In this document: positions 15,971-24,565 of the stretch, one piece after another
How positions within the stretch are numbered: position 1 is the stretch's first letter
Layout: each line of letters opens with the position of its first letter
DNA from: JAHFUI01 sp039931615
Lineage (GTDB): Bacteria; Acidobacteriota; Vicinamibacteria; Vicinamibacterales; CAVVIG01
Assembly (NCBI GenBank): GCA_039931615.1
Contig: JBDTRR010000032.1
Coordinates: forward strand, 1-64,000
Direction of reading: 5' to 3'
Length of the DNA: 64,000 bases
Notes under the pieces: model-generated
Database searches by the model: none
The model's input: only the letters and a program-made list of their open reading frames with translations
Told to the model about the DNA's origin: nothing
Program-made: the position numbers and the translations under genes

Positions 15971-16012
15971 ATTAACCCACTTGTAACACTCCCGTCACCA
16001 CACCATCACGCC
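15971..16012 (+). promoter_or_regulatory. Four-unit Pho-box-like array upstream of the TonB receptor
   Basis: Units ATTAACCCACT (15971), TGTAACACTCC (15982), CGTCACCACAC (15993) and CATCACGCC (16004) repeat at exactly 11 bp and share the core N-T-N-A-C. The last unit ends 65 bases before the start codon. The same core and phasing precede phoB at 20359. This is the strongest evidence in the window that the receptor belongs to a phosphate-starvation regulon; binding itself is inference. Confidence 0.6.
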
Positions 16013-16076
16013 CTCCTCATACGCTCAGCTGGACAACCGAAGACGGGTCCGCTGGAGCGTGACCCCAGGAGGCGTG

Positions 16077-19000
16077 ATGAAGTTTGGCAAGTGGGTGCTG
16101 GCAATTCTGTTCGCCGCAACGGGCGCCGGTTCGGCGTTCGCCCAGGGTGAGCTGGGACGGGTATCCGGCATCGTGCGCGATCAGAGCAACGCGTTCGTCG
16201 CCGACGCAAAGGTCTTGGTCAAGAACGAGCGAACCGGTGACGAGCGTTCCGCTCTGACCAACAACGACGGCTATTTCATCATCGGGTCGCTGCGCCCCTC
16301 GACCTACACGATCAAGGTCGAAAAGGGAGGCTTCGCGGTCATCGAGTACACCGCAATGCCGGTGGCCACCGGCCAGGAACTGACGCTCGACTTCGAGGTC
16401 AGACCGGCCGGCGTCCAGGAATCGGTGACCGTCGTCGGCACCTCGCCCGTGCTGGACGTCAGCTCGGCGCGCATCGGCGCGAATGTCAGCGAGCGCGAGG
16501 TGCAGGGCCTGCCGGTCAACGGCCGGCAGATGTCGCAGCTCCTGCTGCAGGCGCCGGGTTCTCAGAACGCCGGGGACGGCACCTGGCAGGACGTCCGTTT
16601 CTCCGGGCGGGCGAACGAACAGAACGTCATCAAGTACGACGGCGTCGAGGGCTCCGCGATCATCGATGCCTCGCCGGGCAACGTCAACGGTGAGAATCGG
16701 ACGCCCTTCAAGCTCCAGGCGAGCCTGGAGAACGTCCAGGAATTCCGGGTCGAATCGAGCAGCTACACGGCCGAGTTCGGCACCGGCACCGGCGGCCAGG
16801 TCAGTGTCATCACCAAGTCCGGCGGCAACAGCTTCCATGGCAGCGTCTTCGAGTACCTGCGCAACGACGCGCTCGACACCCGGAACCACTTCGACGCGGT
16901 GCGGGCGCTCGACGACAGCGTCACGTCGCTCGGGCCCAAATCACTGCTCAAGCTGAACCAGTTCGGCGGCTCCGCGGGCGGGCCGCTCGTCAAGGACCGG
17001 CTCTTTTTCTTTGGCAGCTACGAGGGCTACCGTTTGGACGCCGGCCGGAACCTTGTCGAAGCCGTTCCGAGCGCGGCGGCCTGGGCGCGCGCGGTCCCGG
17101 CGGTCGCCGTGCTGCGGCCCTTCTTCACGGGACCCGGGGCGGTGCTGTTGACCGGGGTTTCCACGAACCCCGATCTGGACATCTACCAGTTGCAAGAGAC
17201 CCAGAAGGTCAAGGAGGACTCTTTCAGCGCGCGCCTGGACTTCAAGGCGACGCAGAACTGGTCGGCCTACTTCCGGGTGTTTCACGACCAGGGCACCAAC
17301 GACGAGCCGCAGGGCATCACGGGCCGTCGCCTGGATTTCACGGCCAACCCGACCAACCTGGTCTTCAACTTACAGGGGCTTCTGGGTGGGACCACCATCA
17401 ACGAATTCAAGGTCGGGTACAACGCGGCCCCGAGCACCTACGGCGGGGTTGCCCCGGCCGGCGTGGCCGGCATCCTGGTCAGTCTCGGCGGAACCGTGGC
17501 CAACAGCGGTATCGCGGGGCAGTCGGGAAGCACCGGGCTCGCCTCTCCGGGTCAACTGGTCCGCGTCAACAGCGCCGGCAACGGCGTCAGCGCTCCGTAC
17601 GATCCGTACTCCCTGTCCTTTGCGGATTCGCTGAGCAAGGTCGCCGGCAACCACTTCCTGAAATTCGGCGGCGATGTCCGGCTGATCAGGATGTCCACCG
17701 ACCAGCTCGGCGGAACCACCTACACCTACAGCAACCTCGCGTCATTTCTCTCGAATACCCCTCAGCAGGTCCAATTCGCCGGAGATCTGAGCGCGCCCAG
17801 CCCGTTCCACACCGCGTCTGGAGAGAAACGGATCCGGCAGGAGTACTACGTCGGCTTCGCGCAGGACGAGTGGCGGCTGCGCCCCAACTTCACCTTGAAC
17901 TACGGCTTCCGCTACGACTATTACTCGCCGCTCCGGGAGGCAGACAACCGGATCGTCAAGTTCAACGTCGACACCGGCACGCTCGATCCGGACACGACGC
18001 CATTCTACGTGTCGAAGAAGACCAGCTTCCAGCCTCGCGTCGGCGCGTCGTTCTCGCCGACGAGCAAGACCGCCATTCGCGCCGGCGTCGGCATTTTCGT
18101 GGGACCCGGCCAGACCGAGGATCAGATTCAGCCGATCGAGGCCGAGCGCGTCATCACGACCGTCACCAGCGGGGCACTCAACACGTTTCCGACCAATACC
18201 GCGACGATTCTGTCCAACTTCGTCAATACCCCGAGCAACCGCTCGTATCAGCCACGCGCCTACGCGAACGAGTACACCTTGCCGGAAAAGGTCTACGAAT
18301 ACACCGCATCAGTGCAGCAGGAACTCGGCAAGGGGATGGCGGCATCGGTCGCCTACGTCGGCAGCCAGGGGCGCAACCTGTTCCTGCGCAGCATCGCCAA
18401 CCGCACCATCGACGTGCAGTCGAATGGCACCGCGGCGGCGACGCAAATCCGCGAATTCGATATCGTGACGCGCAACGCCGACGGCACGATGGCGACCATC
18501 CAGCGCCCGTACGCGGAGATCGACTACAAGACCAGCGGCGGCCACGACAGCTACAACTCGATGCAGCTGTCACTCACCCGGCGCTCGGCGCGGGGTCTGA
18601 CGACGAACGCCCAGTACACGTTGGGGTACAGCAAGGGCAACACCGGCGGGTCGAATGAAGCGGCAACCGTCGGCAACAATGCCAGGGCCATCGCGGACTT
18701 CGACTACGACAACGGCTACAACAATTTCGACATCCGTCATACCTTCAATCTGAGCCTGCTCTATACGATTCCCGGCAACGGCGCGTTCACCGGCGGGTGG
18801 TCGATCGGCGGCATTGCCAACGCGCGCAGCGGTCTCCCGATTCCGGTCCTCATCACGCGCAACGACATTGTCTACGTCGATGCCGCCGGGACGGTCTGGA
18901 ATAACGCCGCGGCGGATCGGACCGCGGTGATCAACACCCCCGGCGGCGGCGCCTCTCGCGCCACCCGTCGCCCGGACCTGATTCCGGGTGTCTCGCCCTA

Positions 19001-19409
19001 CATCGAGGACGGCGGGCGAATCTACCTGAACCCGGCGGCGTTCGCCACGCCGAAGCCGGGCACCTTCGGCAACCTCGAGCGCAACTCAATCAAGGGGCCC
19101 GGTTTCCAGCAGATCGATATGGTCGTCGCGAAACGGATCAACTTCGGCAACCGCGGGCCGAACGCCGAGCTCCGCCTCGAAGTCTTCAACGTCTTCGACC
19201 AGACCAACTTCGCCAATCCGCCCGCCACGCTGCCCAATGCGCTGCCGGGTGCCGGCGAGAGTGCGACGCAGGCCAACCGGGTGCAGCCAGGACAGCCCTA
19301 TACCGCGACGTCAGCTGGAACGTTCGGCGTGCTGAATCAAACCGTGGGGACGACGGTCGGTCTCGGCACCAACCGGCAGGTCCAGCTGGCGTTCCGCCTG
19401 AACTTCTGA
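16077..19409 (+). CDS. TonB-dependent receptor with N-terminal carboxypeptidase-regulatory-like domain
   Basis: This 1,110-residue outer-membrane protein starts at ATG 16077 behind a strong AGGAGG (16067-16072). A signal peptide (MKFGKWVLAILFAATGAGSA, cleaved after AFA) is followed by a carboxypeptidase-D-regulatory-like beta domain (~residues 22-105), a plug domain (VTVVGTSPVLDVSSARIG, SGRANEQNVIKYDGVEGS, GGQVSVITKSGGN) and a long beta-barrel ending in the aromatic terminus QLAFRLNF. This Oar/CarbR type is greatly expanded in Acidobacteriota. The ligand is unknown. The four-unit Pho-box-like promoter and the adjoining pst remnant suggest uptake of an organic phosphate or phosphate-linked polymer. 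Confidence 0.9.
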   Translation: MKFGKWVLAILFAATGAGSAFAQGELGRVSGIVRDQSNAFVADAKVLVKNERTGDERSALTNNDGYFIIGSLRPSTYTIKVEKGGFAVIEYTAMPVATGQELTLDFEVRPAGVQESVTVVGTSPVLDVSSARIGANVSEREVQGLPVNGRQMSQLLLQAPGSQNAGDGTWQDVRFSGRANEQNVIKYDGVEGSAIIDASPGNVNGENRTPFKLQASLENVQEFRVESSSYTAEFGTGTGGQVSVITKSGGNSFHGSVFEYLRNDALDTRNHFDAVRALDDSVTSLGPKSLLKLNQFGGSAGGPLVKDRLFFFGSYEGYRLDAGRNLVEAVPSAAAWARAVPAVAVLRPFFTGPGAVLLTGVSTNPDLDIYQLQETQKVKEDSFSARLDFKATQNWSAYFRVFHDQGTNDEPQGITGRRLDFTANPTNLVFNLQGLLGGTTINEFKVGYNAAPSTYGGVAPAGVAGILVSLGGTVANSGIAGQSGSTGLASPGQLVRVNSAGNGVSAPYDPYSLSFADSLSKVAGNHFLKFGGDVRLIRMSTDQLGGTTYTYSNLASFLSNTPQQVQFAGDLSAPSPFHTASGEKRIRQEYYVGFAQDEWRLRPNFTLNYGFRYDYYSPLREADNRIVKFNVDTGTLDPDTTPFYVSKKTSFQPRVGASFSPTSKTAIRAGVGIFVGPGQTEDQIQPIEAERVITTVTSGALNTFPTNTATILSNFVNTPSNRSYQPRAYANEYTLPEKVYEYTASVQQELGKGMAASVAYVGSQGRNLFLRSIANRTIDVQSNGTAAATQIREFDIVTRNADGTMATIQRPYAEIDYKTSGGHDSYNSMQLSLTRRSARGLTTNAQYTLGYSKGNTGGSNEAATVGNNARAIADFDYDNGYNNFDIRHTFNLSLLYTIPGNGAFTGGWSIGGIANARSGLPIPVLITRNDIVYVDAAGTVWNNAAADRTAVINTPGGGASRATRRPDLIPGVSPYIEDGGRIYLNPAAFATPKPGTFGNLERNSIKGPGFQQIDMVVAKRINFGNRGPNAELRLEVFNVFDQTNFANPPATLPNALPGAGESATQANRVQPGQPYTATSAGTFGVLNQTVGTTVGLGTNRQVQLAFRLNF

Positions 19410-19422
19410 TTGCCGCGTCAAC

Positions 19423-19463
19423 CAACCGGCCAGCGCAGGCCACATCGCCTGGCTGGCCGGTTG
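19423..19463 (+). terminator. Terminator-like hairpin after the TonB receptor
   Basis: CAACCGGCCAGC (19423-19434) and GCTGGCCGGTTG (19452-19463) form a perfect 12-bp stem with a 17-base loop, 14 bases after the receptor stop. There is no run of T after it. Confidence 0.6.
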
Positions 19464-19493
19464 CTCCCGAAGGAACCCGAACACAGGCGCGTC

Positions 19494-19780
19494 ATGATGA
19501 AATTCCGATCGCCGATACATTGCCTGTCGTGCCTCGGCCTGTCGTGCCTGGGGCTGGCGCTGCTGCTCTCCGGCTGCGGCGGCCAGGCCAGCTCGGCGAA
19601 CGCCGTCAAGCTGCAGGGCGCCGGCGCCAGCTTCCCGGCGCCGCTCTAGAACAAGTGGTTCAAGGCCTACGCCGCGGCTCACCCGAACGTCCTGGTCAGC
19701 TGCCCGATCGCTGCGAGCGTCTGCTCAAGAATCTGATCGAGCTGCTGGCGGCGATCCCGAGTGTCGTCTACGGGCTGGGG
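19494..19780 (+). pseudogene. pstS/pstC remnant: Remnant of pstS fused to a fragment of pstC
   Basis: From ATG 19494 a lipoprotein signal (LSLGLALLLSGCGG-like, with the lipobox Cys) leads into VKLQGAGASFPAPL, the conserved start of the phosphate-binding protein PstS. The next codon, Tyr in PstS, is TAG (19647-19649). Beyond it the frame continues NKWFKAYAAAHPNVLVS, again PstS. The sequence then jumps, in another frame, to LLKNLIELLAAIPSVVYGLG (19721-19779), a hallmark membrane segment of the permease PstC. So a stop mutation plus a deletion removed most of pstS and pstC here. pstA is absent; pstB and phoU survive at 24.6-26.1 kb. Confidence 0.8.
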
Positions 19781-19781
19781 G

Positions 19782-20270
19782 TCAGAACGACGTTGGCTTC
19801 TTCAGCGGCTCGAGCAGGATGAACCAGCTGTCGCAGTCGCTGCGCGAGCCGCCGGCCAGCGCCGCCGTGAACGCCAGGCCGAGCGACGGGATCTCCCACC
19901 GCCTGGTGGCGCGGCCACCCTCGCTCACCACCTGATGGGGCACCAGCAGATTGTCGGACGAGGCGTGATCGCGGTGCTGCTCCTGGACGCCGTTGAAGAT
20001 CGCGAACTCGGCGCGCGGGCCCATGTGCACTTCGAACTGCGGAACGCCGTTGACGACATGGTCGTAGACGCGCTCGGTGTAGCTGCCGTCGCTGTCGCGG
20101 CACGACTGCCAGCTGCCCTCCAGGATGTTGCGCGAGTCGTGGGCAAACGACGTGAACTGCGCCGCCGCGGGACCGGCCGGCACGAGCAGCGCCAACGCCA
20201 TCGAGACGGCCGCCGGCAGCCACCGGGAACGGCGTGAACGAGGCGGGGCGCTGACCAGCGTCGGACGCAC
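19782..20270 (-). CDS. Secreted protein of unknown function
   Basis: This 162-residue protein has a signal peptide (basic N-terminus, then WLPAAVSMALALLVPAGPAA with cleavage after AAA). The mature part, about 120 residues, has four Trp, two Cys (SWQSCRDSD and RSDCDSWF) and many His; I do not recognise the family. It lies on the opposite strand immediately after the pst remnant, and its 3' end abuts the pstC fragment, so it may border the rearrangement that removed the pst genes. Confidence 0.6.
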   Translation of the reverse strand: MRPTLVSAPPRSRRSRWLPAAVSMALALLVPAGPAAAQFTSFAHDSRNILEGSWQSCRDSDGSYTERVYDHVVNGVPQFEVHMGPRAEFAIFNGVQEQHRDHASSDNLLVPHQVVSEGGRATRRWEIPSLGLAFTAALAGGSRSDCDSWFILLEPLKKPTSF

Positions 20271-20358
20271 GGCCGCAGAATAGCATCAAAGCGCGTCGAC
20301 GTCCTGAAGGCCGTGAAGCCAGACCGCCCCGGGTTCTCGGCGGCGCAGCCTCGCTGCC

Positions 20359-20397
20359 TTTAACTCACATTTAACAGCTTCGTCACCGCCGCGAAAC
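20359..20397 (+). promoter_or_regulatory. Pho-box-like 11-bp repeats upstream of phoB
   Basis: Units TTTAACTCACA (20359), TTTAACAGCTT (20370) and CGTCACCGCCG (20381), with a weaker CGAAAC (20392), are phased at 11 bp. They lie about 30-70 bases before the regulator start at 20429. Core and phasing match the array at 15971. PhoB commonly activates its own gene, which fits. Confidence 0.6.
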
Positions 20398-20428
20398 CTC
20401 CCACCAGTAGTGTCAATGGTGGAAATCC

Positions 20429-21118
20429 ATGACCAAGAACCACGTACTGATTGTCGAAGACGAACAGGATCTCGCCGGGCTGATCAAGCACACGCTCGAG
20501 CGCAGCGGGCAGGCCGAGGCCGAGATCGTCCGCAGCGGCGACGAAGCACTGAAAATGGTGGCGGATCAGCTGCCGGACCTGATCATCCTCGACCTCAATC
20601 TGCCGGTGCTCAACGGCAGCGAGGTGTGCCGGATCCTGCGATCGCGCGCCGACACCCGGCACGTCCCGATCATCATGGTGACCGCGCGCACCGACGAGAA
20701 CGACCGCGTGGCCGGGCTCGAGCTCGGCGCCGACGACTACGTCACGAAGCCGTTCAGCCTGCGCGAGCTGGCCGCCCGCGTCCGCGCGGTGCTGCGGCGC
20801 AGCGCTCCGGTCCAGGATCGCCCGCCGGCCGGCTACCAGGGGACGCACCTGAATGCGGATTTCGACGCGGTGGCGGTCACGGTCGACGGCGGAGCGATCC
20901 GGCTGACCCGCCGCGAATTCGAGCTGCTGCGGTTCCTGGTCCAGAATCGCAACCGCGTGATCTCGCGCGATCGTCTGCTCGAACGGGTGTGGGGCTATGA
21001 CCGGCTCGTCGAAACACGCTCGGTGGATGTCCACGTCGGCCGGCTGCGCAGCAAGCTTGGCACGGCCGGACGCCAGATCGAAACGGTGGTGGGCCTCGGA
21101 TACCGCTTTGTGGACTAG
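20429..21118 (+). CDS. phoB: PhoB-type phosphate response regulator
   Basis: This 229-residue OmpR-family regulator has a receiver (EDEQDLAGLIKHTLE, phospho-Asp in LIILDLNLPVLNG, Lys in YVTKPFSLREL) and a winged-helix domain (LTRREFELLRFLVQNRNRV, TRSVDVHVGRLRSKL). The receiver and the DNA-binding helix resemble PhoB. Its own promoter has Pho-box-like repeats, and it lies between the pst remnant and the pstB-phoU genes. The alternative phosphate regulator is the gene at 10309, which has an adjacent kinase; this one has none. Confidence 0.85.
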   Translation: MTKNHVLIVEDEQDLAGLIKHTLERSGQAEAEIVRSGDEALKMVADQLPDLIILDLNLPVLNGSEVCRILRSRADTRHVPIIMVTARTDENDRVAGLELGADDYVTKPFSLRELAARVRAVLRRSAPVQDRPPAGYQGTHLNADFDAVAVTVDGGAIRLTRREFELLRFLVQNRNRVISRDRLLERVWGYDRLVETRSVDVHVGRLRSKLGTAGRQIETVVGLGYRFVD

Positions 21119-21132
21119 CGCACCTTCCGTTT

Positions 21133-21159
21133 GGACGTGGCGTCCGGCTCTGGCCGGAC
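21133..21159 (+). repeat. REP-like hairpin, copy 1 of 3
   Basis: GGACGTGGCGTCCGGC leads into a stem GTCCGGC/GCCGGAC (21142-21159) with loop TCTG. Closely similar elements with the same flank (GGCGTCCGAC) occur at 33513-33566 and 42331-42376. It sits between convergent phoB and sixA. Confidence 0.6.
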
Positions 21160-21194
21160 TGTGGGAGGTCCGCCATGGCGCGCTCGATCAGCCG

Positions 21195-21698
21195 CTATTT
21201 CCGGAGGCCCCGCATCATCCGCGAGGTCAGGAACCAGCGCAGCAGGCCGGGGCCGGTCGGCGGCAGGGCGTCGACGTCGATCCGGCAGGCCGCCCCCTTT
21301 TTGAACTGGAACGGCTGACGGGCTCCGCACAGGCGCGACGCCAGCTCGCCGATGCCAGGCTCGTGGCCGACGAGGGCGATGCGTGAACGCCGCGTCTGCT
21401 TCTCCAGATCGGCGAGCACCGCCCGATAGCTGCCGCCCGGCGCCAGCGACTCGACGGCGACGATATGGGGACGTACCGTGAATGCGGAGGCGACGGCGTC
21501 GGCAGTCTGCCGGGTGCGGACGAGCGGACTGGTCAGGATGGCGTCAAAGACGACGTCGAGGCGCGCCAGGCCGCGTGCGGATTTGCGAACGCGGGACGTC
21601 CCCTCTTCCGTCAGCGGCCGCTTGGTATCGTCGGGCCACGCCTCGCCGCGATCTTCGGCGATGCCGTGACGGATGAGATAGAGCTGATAGGCTGGCAT
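21195..21698 (-). CDS. sixA: SixA-type phosphohistidine phosphatase
   Basis: This 167-residue histidine phosphatase of the RHG branch opens with the catalytic LYLIRHGIAED; the second catalytic His is in ALVGHEPGIGEL. SixA removes phosphate from histidine phosphotransfer proteins. I start it at ATG 21698; the frame is open to 21938 only because the upstream CTTGGT repeat encodes stop-free KNQEPRTKNQGP-like sequence. It lies downstream of the CHAD gene on the same strand, a common pairing with polyphosphate metabolism. Confidence 0.88.
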   Translation of the reverse strand: MPAYQLYLIRHGIAEDRGEAWPDDTKRPLTEEGTSRVRKSARGLARLDVVFDAILTSPLVRTRQTADAVASAFTVRPHIVAVESLAPGGSYRAVLADLEKQTRRSRIALVGHEPGIGELASRLCGARQPFQFKKGAACRIDVDALPPTGPGLLRWFLTSRMMRGLRK

Positions 21699-21702
21699 GA
21701 TT

Positions 21703-21768
21703 GGTCCTTGGTCCTTGGTTCTTGGTCCTTGGTTCTTGGTCCTTGGTTCTTGGTTCTTGGTCCCTGTT
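21703..21768. repeat. TTGGTCC/TTGGTTC heptad array between CHAD and sixA
   Basis: About nine degenerate heptads (TTGGTCC, TTGGTTC) run in tandem immediately upstream of sixA. Read on the minus strand they are open (Lys-Asn-Gln-Gly/Glu-Pro-Arg-Thr), which extends the sixA frame artificially. The base composition differs sharply from the surrounding coding DNA. Confidence 0.75.
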
Positions 21769-21829
21769 CCGTGATCGCTAGGAACGACGGGCAGCCTGGG
21801 TACTGCGCGCCGATCGCGTCGATCAGCGA

Positions 21830-22741
21830 TCAACCGGCGCGGCGGGCGGCGGCGACCGGCGATCGGCGCGGCAGGCGGTCGCACACGGCCACCAGCGCGG
21901 TCGAGTCGCGCAGGTAGCGGGCGTGGAGGCGCCGGCATTCGTACTCGAGTGTCCGGCTGACCGCGTCCAGACGCTGCCAGGCGCCGAGATCCGGCGGCGT
22001 CGACGCCGCCTGGACCTGCCGGACCTGCTCGATCAGCAGCTGGCGATCGTGCAGGCGGCCCAGCAGTTCCTGATGGCGCGCCAGGATCCGGAGCTGCGGC
22101 GTCAGCTTCTCGTCGCCGGAAATCTCGTGCTCCAGCTCGACGGCATAGCGGAATTTCTTGACCGCGATGCGGACGGCGTGCAGACGTTCGGGCAGATAGA
22201 CCGAGCCGGCATCGTCGATGGCGGCCTTGAGCGACGTCGCGCGCCGCGCGATTCTCGCCCCGATCGCCCAGCGCCAGCCGCGGGTCGCCGCCTGGCTCCG
22301 GACCGGCACGTCTTCATCTTTCGCAAGTTGATCGGCGATCCTGGCGAGCTTCGCCGCGACGCGGCGCAGCGCCGTAACCGGAAGCTTCGCCAGCAGCCGC
22401 TCACGCGCGGCGGACCGGCGCTTGGCGACGGCCGCAGCCACCCGGCTCAGGGAGCTCGAGTCGAAGCGCCCCGACTGCTGCAGCTCTTCAAGCTGCAGCT
22501 GCATCACGTCGAGCTCGCGGGCCGGGCCGATGCGCGACGTCACCTTGCGCAGCCGGCGGGCCAGGTCCTCCGTCACCTTGCTGTCGAGCTGAAGAACCGG
22601 CAAGATCTCGCGCAGCCGCCGCGATGCAACCCGGGCGCGATGCAGCGCCTTCTCCTGGCCCTTGCCGACGCCTTTGAACGTCCGCGTAAACCGTACCAGC
22701 GGTTTCCGGAGCAATTCGTAGCGGGATGACGAAACGGGCAT
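21830..22741 (-). CDS. CHAD-domain polyphosphate-associated protein
   Basis: This 303-residue protein is built almost entirely of helices with regularly placed basic residues and the CHAD signatures HRARVASRRLREILPVL near the N-terminus and LHAVRIAVKKFRYAVEL in the second half. CHAD domains bind inorganic polyphosphate and localise to polyP granules. It is divergent from ppx (22814) and cotranscribed with sixA. A TATAAT hexamer (22767-22762, minus strand) lies 21 bases upstream. Confidence 0.9.
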   Translation of the reverse strand: MPVSSSRYELLRKPLVRFTRTFKGVGKGQEKALHRARVASRRLREILPVLQLDSKVTEDLARRLRKVTSRIGPARELDVMQLQLEELQQSGRFDSSSLSRVAAAVAKRRSAARERLLAKLPVTALRRVAAKLARIADQLAKDEDVPVRSQAATRGWRWAIGARIARRATSLKAAIDDAGSVYLPERLHAVRIAVKKFRYAVELEHEISGDEKLTPQLRILARHQELLGRLHDRQLLIEQVRQVQAASTPPDLGAWQRLDAVSRTLEYECRRLHARYLRDSTALVAVCDRLPRRSPVAAARRAG

Positions 22742-22813
22742 GATTAGAGGACGGAACCCCGATTATATCGGAAGCCCTGAACGCCATCCATTCGCGCGTC
22801 CACACCACCCGCC

Positions 22814-24565
22814 ATGCGCATAGCCGCCATCGACATCGGCACGAATTCCCTGCACATGATCGTGGTGCGGGTCCGTCCCGATTTCTCATTCGAAGTCATC
22901 GATCGGGAAAAGGAGATGGTCCGGCTGGGCGCCGGCGGTCTCGACGGCCGGGCCCTCACGCCCGACGCGGTCCATGCGGCGCTGCAGGTGCTGTCGAAAT
23001 TCAGGCGGCTGGCCGAGTCCCACCGGGTCGACGAGATCGTGGCGGTGGCGACCAGCGCGACCCGGGAAGCGGAAAACGGCGGCGAATTCCTCAAAGCGGT
23101 GACGGCCCAGACCGGCATCCGTCCCCGGGTGATTTCCGGGGTCGAAGAGGCCCGGCTCATCCACATGGCGGCGGTCTACGGCGTCAGCGTCCCGGGCGAT
23201 GTCACCGTGGTCATCGACATCGGCGGCGGCAGTGTCGAGATCACCAGGGGCACCGCGGCCAGCGTCGAGCTGAGGCGCAGCTTCAAGCTCGGCGTGATCC
23301 GCCTGACCGAACGGTTCGGCAAGAGCGATCCGCTGGCACCACGCGACGAGCGCCGGCTGGTGAGGCACATCGGGGCCGAGGCGGGCGAATACCTCGATCA
23401 GATCGCGCGCGCCGGATTCGATCGGGTGATCGGCACGTCGGGCACGATCCTGAGTCTGGGCGCCGTCGCATCGGCTGACCCAGGACACAGTCCGGGTGTC
23501 TCGCTGCGCAACCGCCGCATCCCGGCCAGGCAGTTGCGGCGCGTGAGGAAGCAGATCGTCGCGCTGTCCCTCGAGGAGCGGCTGCGCGTCCCCGGACTGG
23601 ATCCACGGCGCGCCGATCTCGCCGCCGCCGGGTCGGTCCTGCTCGACACCATCGTGCGCCGGCTCGGCGCCACCGAGCTGACCCTGTGCGATTTCTCGCT
23701 GCGTGAAGGCTTGATCCTCGACTACATCGCCCGCCACCGCAAACAGATTGCCCAGGTGGATCGCTATCCCGACGTCCGGCGGCGCAGCGTCATCGAGCTG
23801 GCGGAGCGCTGCAACTATTGGCCGGAACACGCCAGCCAGGTCGCCCGGATCGCGGTGTCGCTGTTCGAACAGACGCGCGGCGTCCACGCCCTGACCGATC
23901 GCGAACGCCAGTGGCTGGAATATGCCGCGCTCCTCCACGACATCGGCGTCCACATCTCATACGAGAGTCACCACAAGCACTCGTACTACCTGATCAAGAA
24001 CGGCGATCTCCGCGGCTTCGAGCCCGACGAAATCGACGCCATCGCCCTGGTCGCCCGGTTCCACCGGCGGGCGACCCCCGATCGCCATCACGCCGAATAC
24101 GCCGGTCTGCGCCGGCCGCAGCGGCGAGCGGTGCGCGCCCTGGCCGCCATCCTCCGCCTGGCGGAAAGCCTCGACCGCAGCCACTCGCAGATCATCTCCA
24201 GCCTCGAACTGCACGATCGAGGCGAGGATGCGCTGCTCCAGGTGCGCACCAGCGGCGACGCGGAGCTCGAGCTCTGGGCCGCCACCCGGCACGCCGCGCC
24301 GTTCGCCCGCCTGCTCGGCAAACCGCTTCACGTCGAGGTCAGCGAAACCGCCTCAGCTGAACTCCCTGACGAGTCACCAATACCCGGGCCAGCGGCTCGT
24401 CGTCGAGGGAATCGAACGGTCGGGCAAGACGACCGAGCCGGGGCTGGCGCCCAGATGGCCGATCGCGGAAGGGCGCCGCGTGGTCGCCCCCGGCTGGAAC
24501 TCGTCCGCGCTGGTCAGGACGGCGACGAAAACGGGGAAGAAACCGTCACGCCGAACGGCTGCTGA
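22814..24565 (+). CDS. ppx: Ppx/GppA exopolyphosphatase with HD domain and abnormal C-terminal tail
   Basis: This 583-residue protein has an actin-like Ppx/GppA domain (IAAIDIGTNSLHMIVVRV, VATSATREAENG, VVIDIGGGSVEITRG, GTSGTI) followed by an HD-type domain (residues ~320-480; ALLHDIGVHISYESHHKHS). It hydrolyses polyphosphate or pppGpp. The recognisable protein ends around residue 517 (LHVEVSETASAEL). The last ~65 residues are Pro/Gly/Arg-rich and run out of frame through a thymidylate-kinase-like remnant (24365-24590), so the natural stop seems to have been lost by a frameshift. A paralogue with the same architecture is at 40311. Confidence 0.88.
   Translation: MRIAAIDIGTNSLHMIVVRVRPDFSFEVIDREKEMVRLGAGGLDGRALTPDAVHAALQVLSKFRRLAESHRVDEIVAVATSATREAENGGEFLKAVTAQTGIRPRVISGVEEARLIHMAAVYGVSVPGDVTVVIDIGGGSVEITRGTAASVELRRSFKLGVIRLTERFGKSDPLAPRDERRLVRHIGAEAGEYLDQIARAGFDRVIGTSGTILSLGAVASADPGHSPGVSLRNRRIPARQLRRVRKQIVALSLEERLRVPGLDPRRADLAAAGSVLLDTIVRRLGATELTLCDFSLREGLILDYIARHRKQIAQVDRYPDVRRRSVIELAERCNYWPEHASQVARIAVSLFEQTRGVHALTDRERQWLEYAALLHDIGVHISYESHHKHSYYLIKNGDLRGFEPDEIDAIALVARFHRRATPDRHHAEYAGLRRPQRRAVRALAAILRLAESLDRSHSQIISSLELHDRGEDALLQVRTSGDAELELWAATRHAAPFARLLGKPLHVEVSETASAELPDESPIPGPAARRRGNRTVGQDDRAGAGAQMADRGRAPRGRPRLELVRAGQDGDENGEETVTPNGC

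Noticed and set aside
21699..21938. An 80-residue N-terminal extension of SixA
   Set aside because: It is the translation of the TTGGTCC repeat array and the CHAD gene end; SixA begins with its usual LYLIRHG motif right after ATG 21698.
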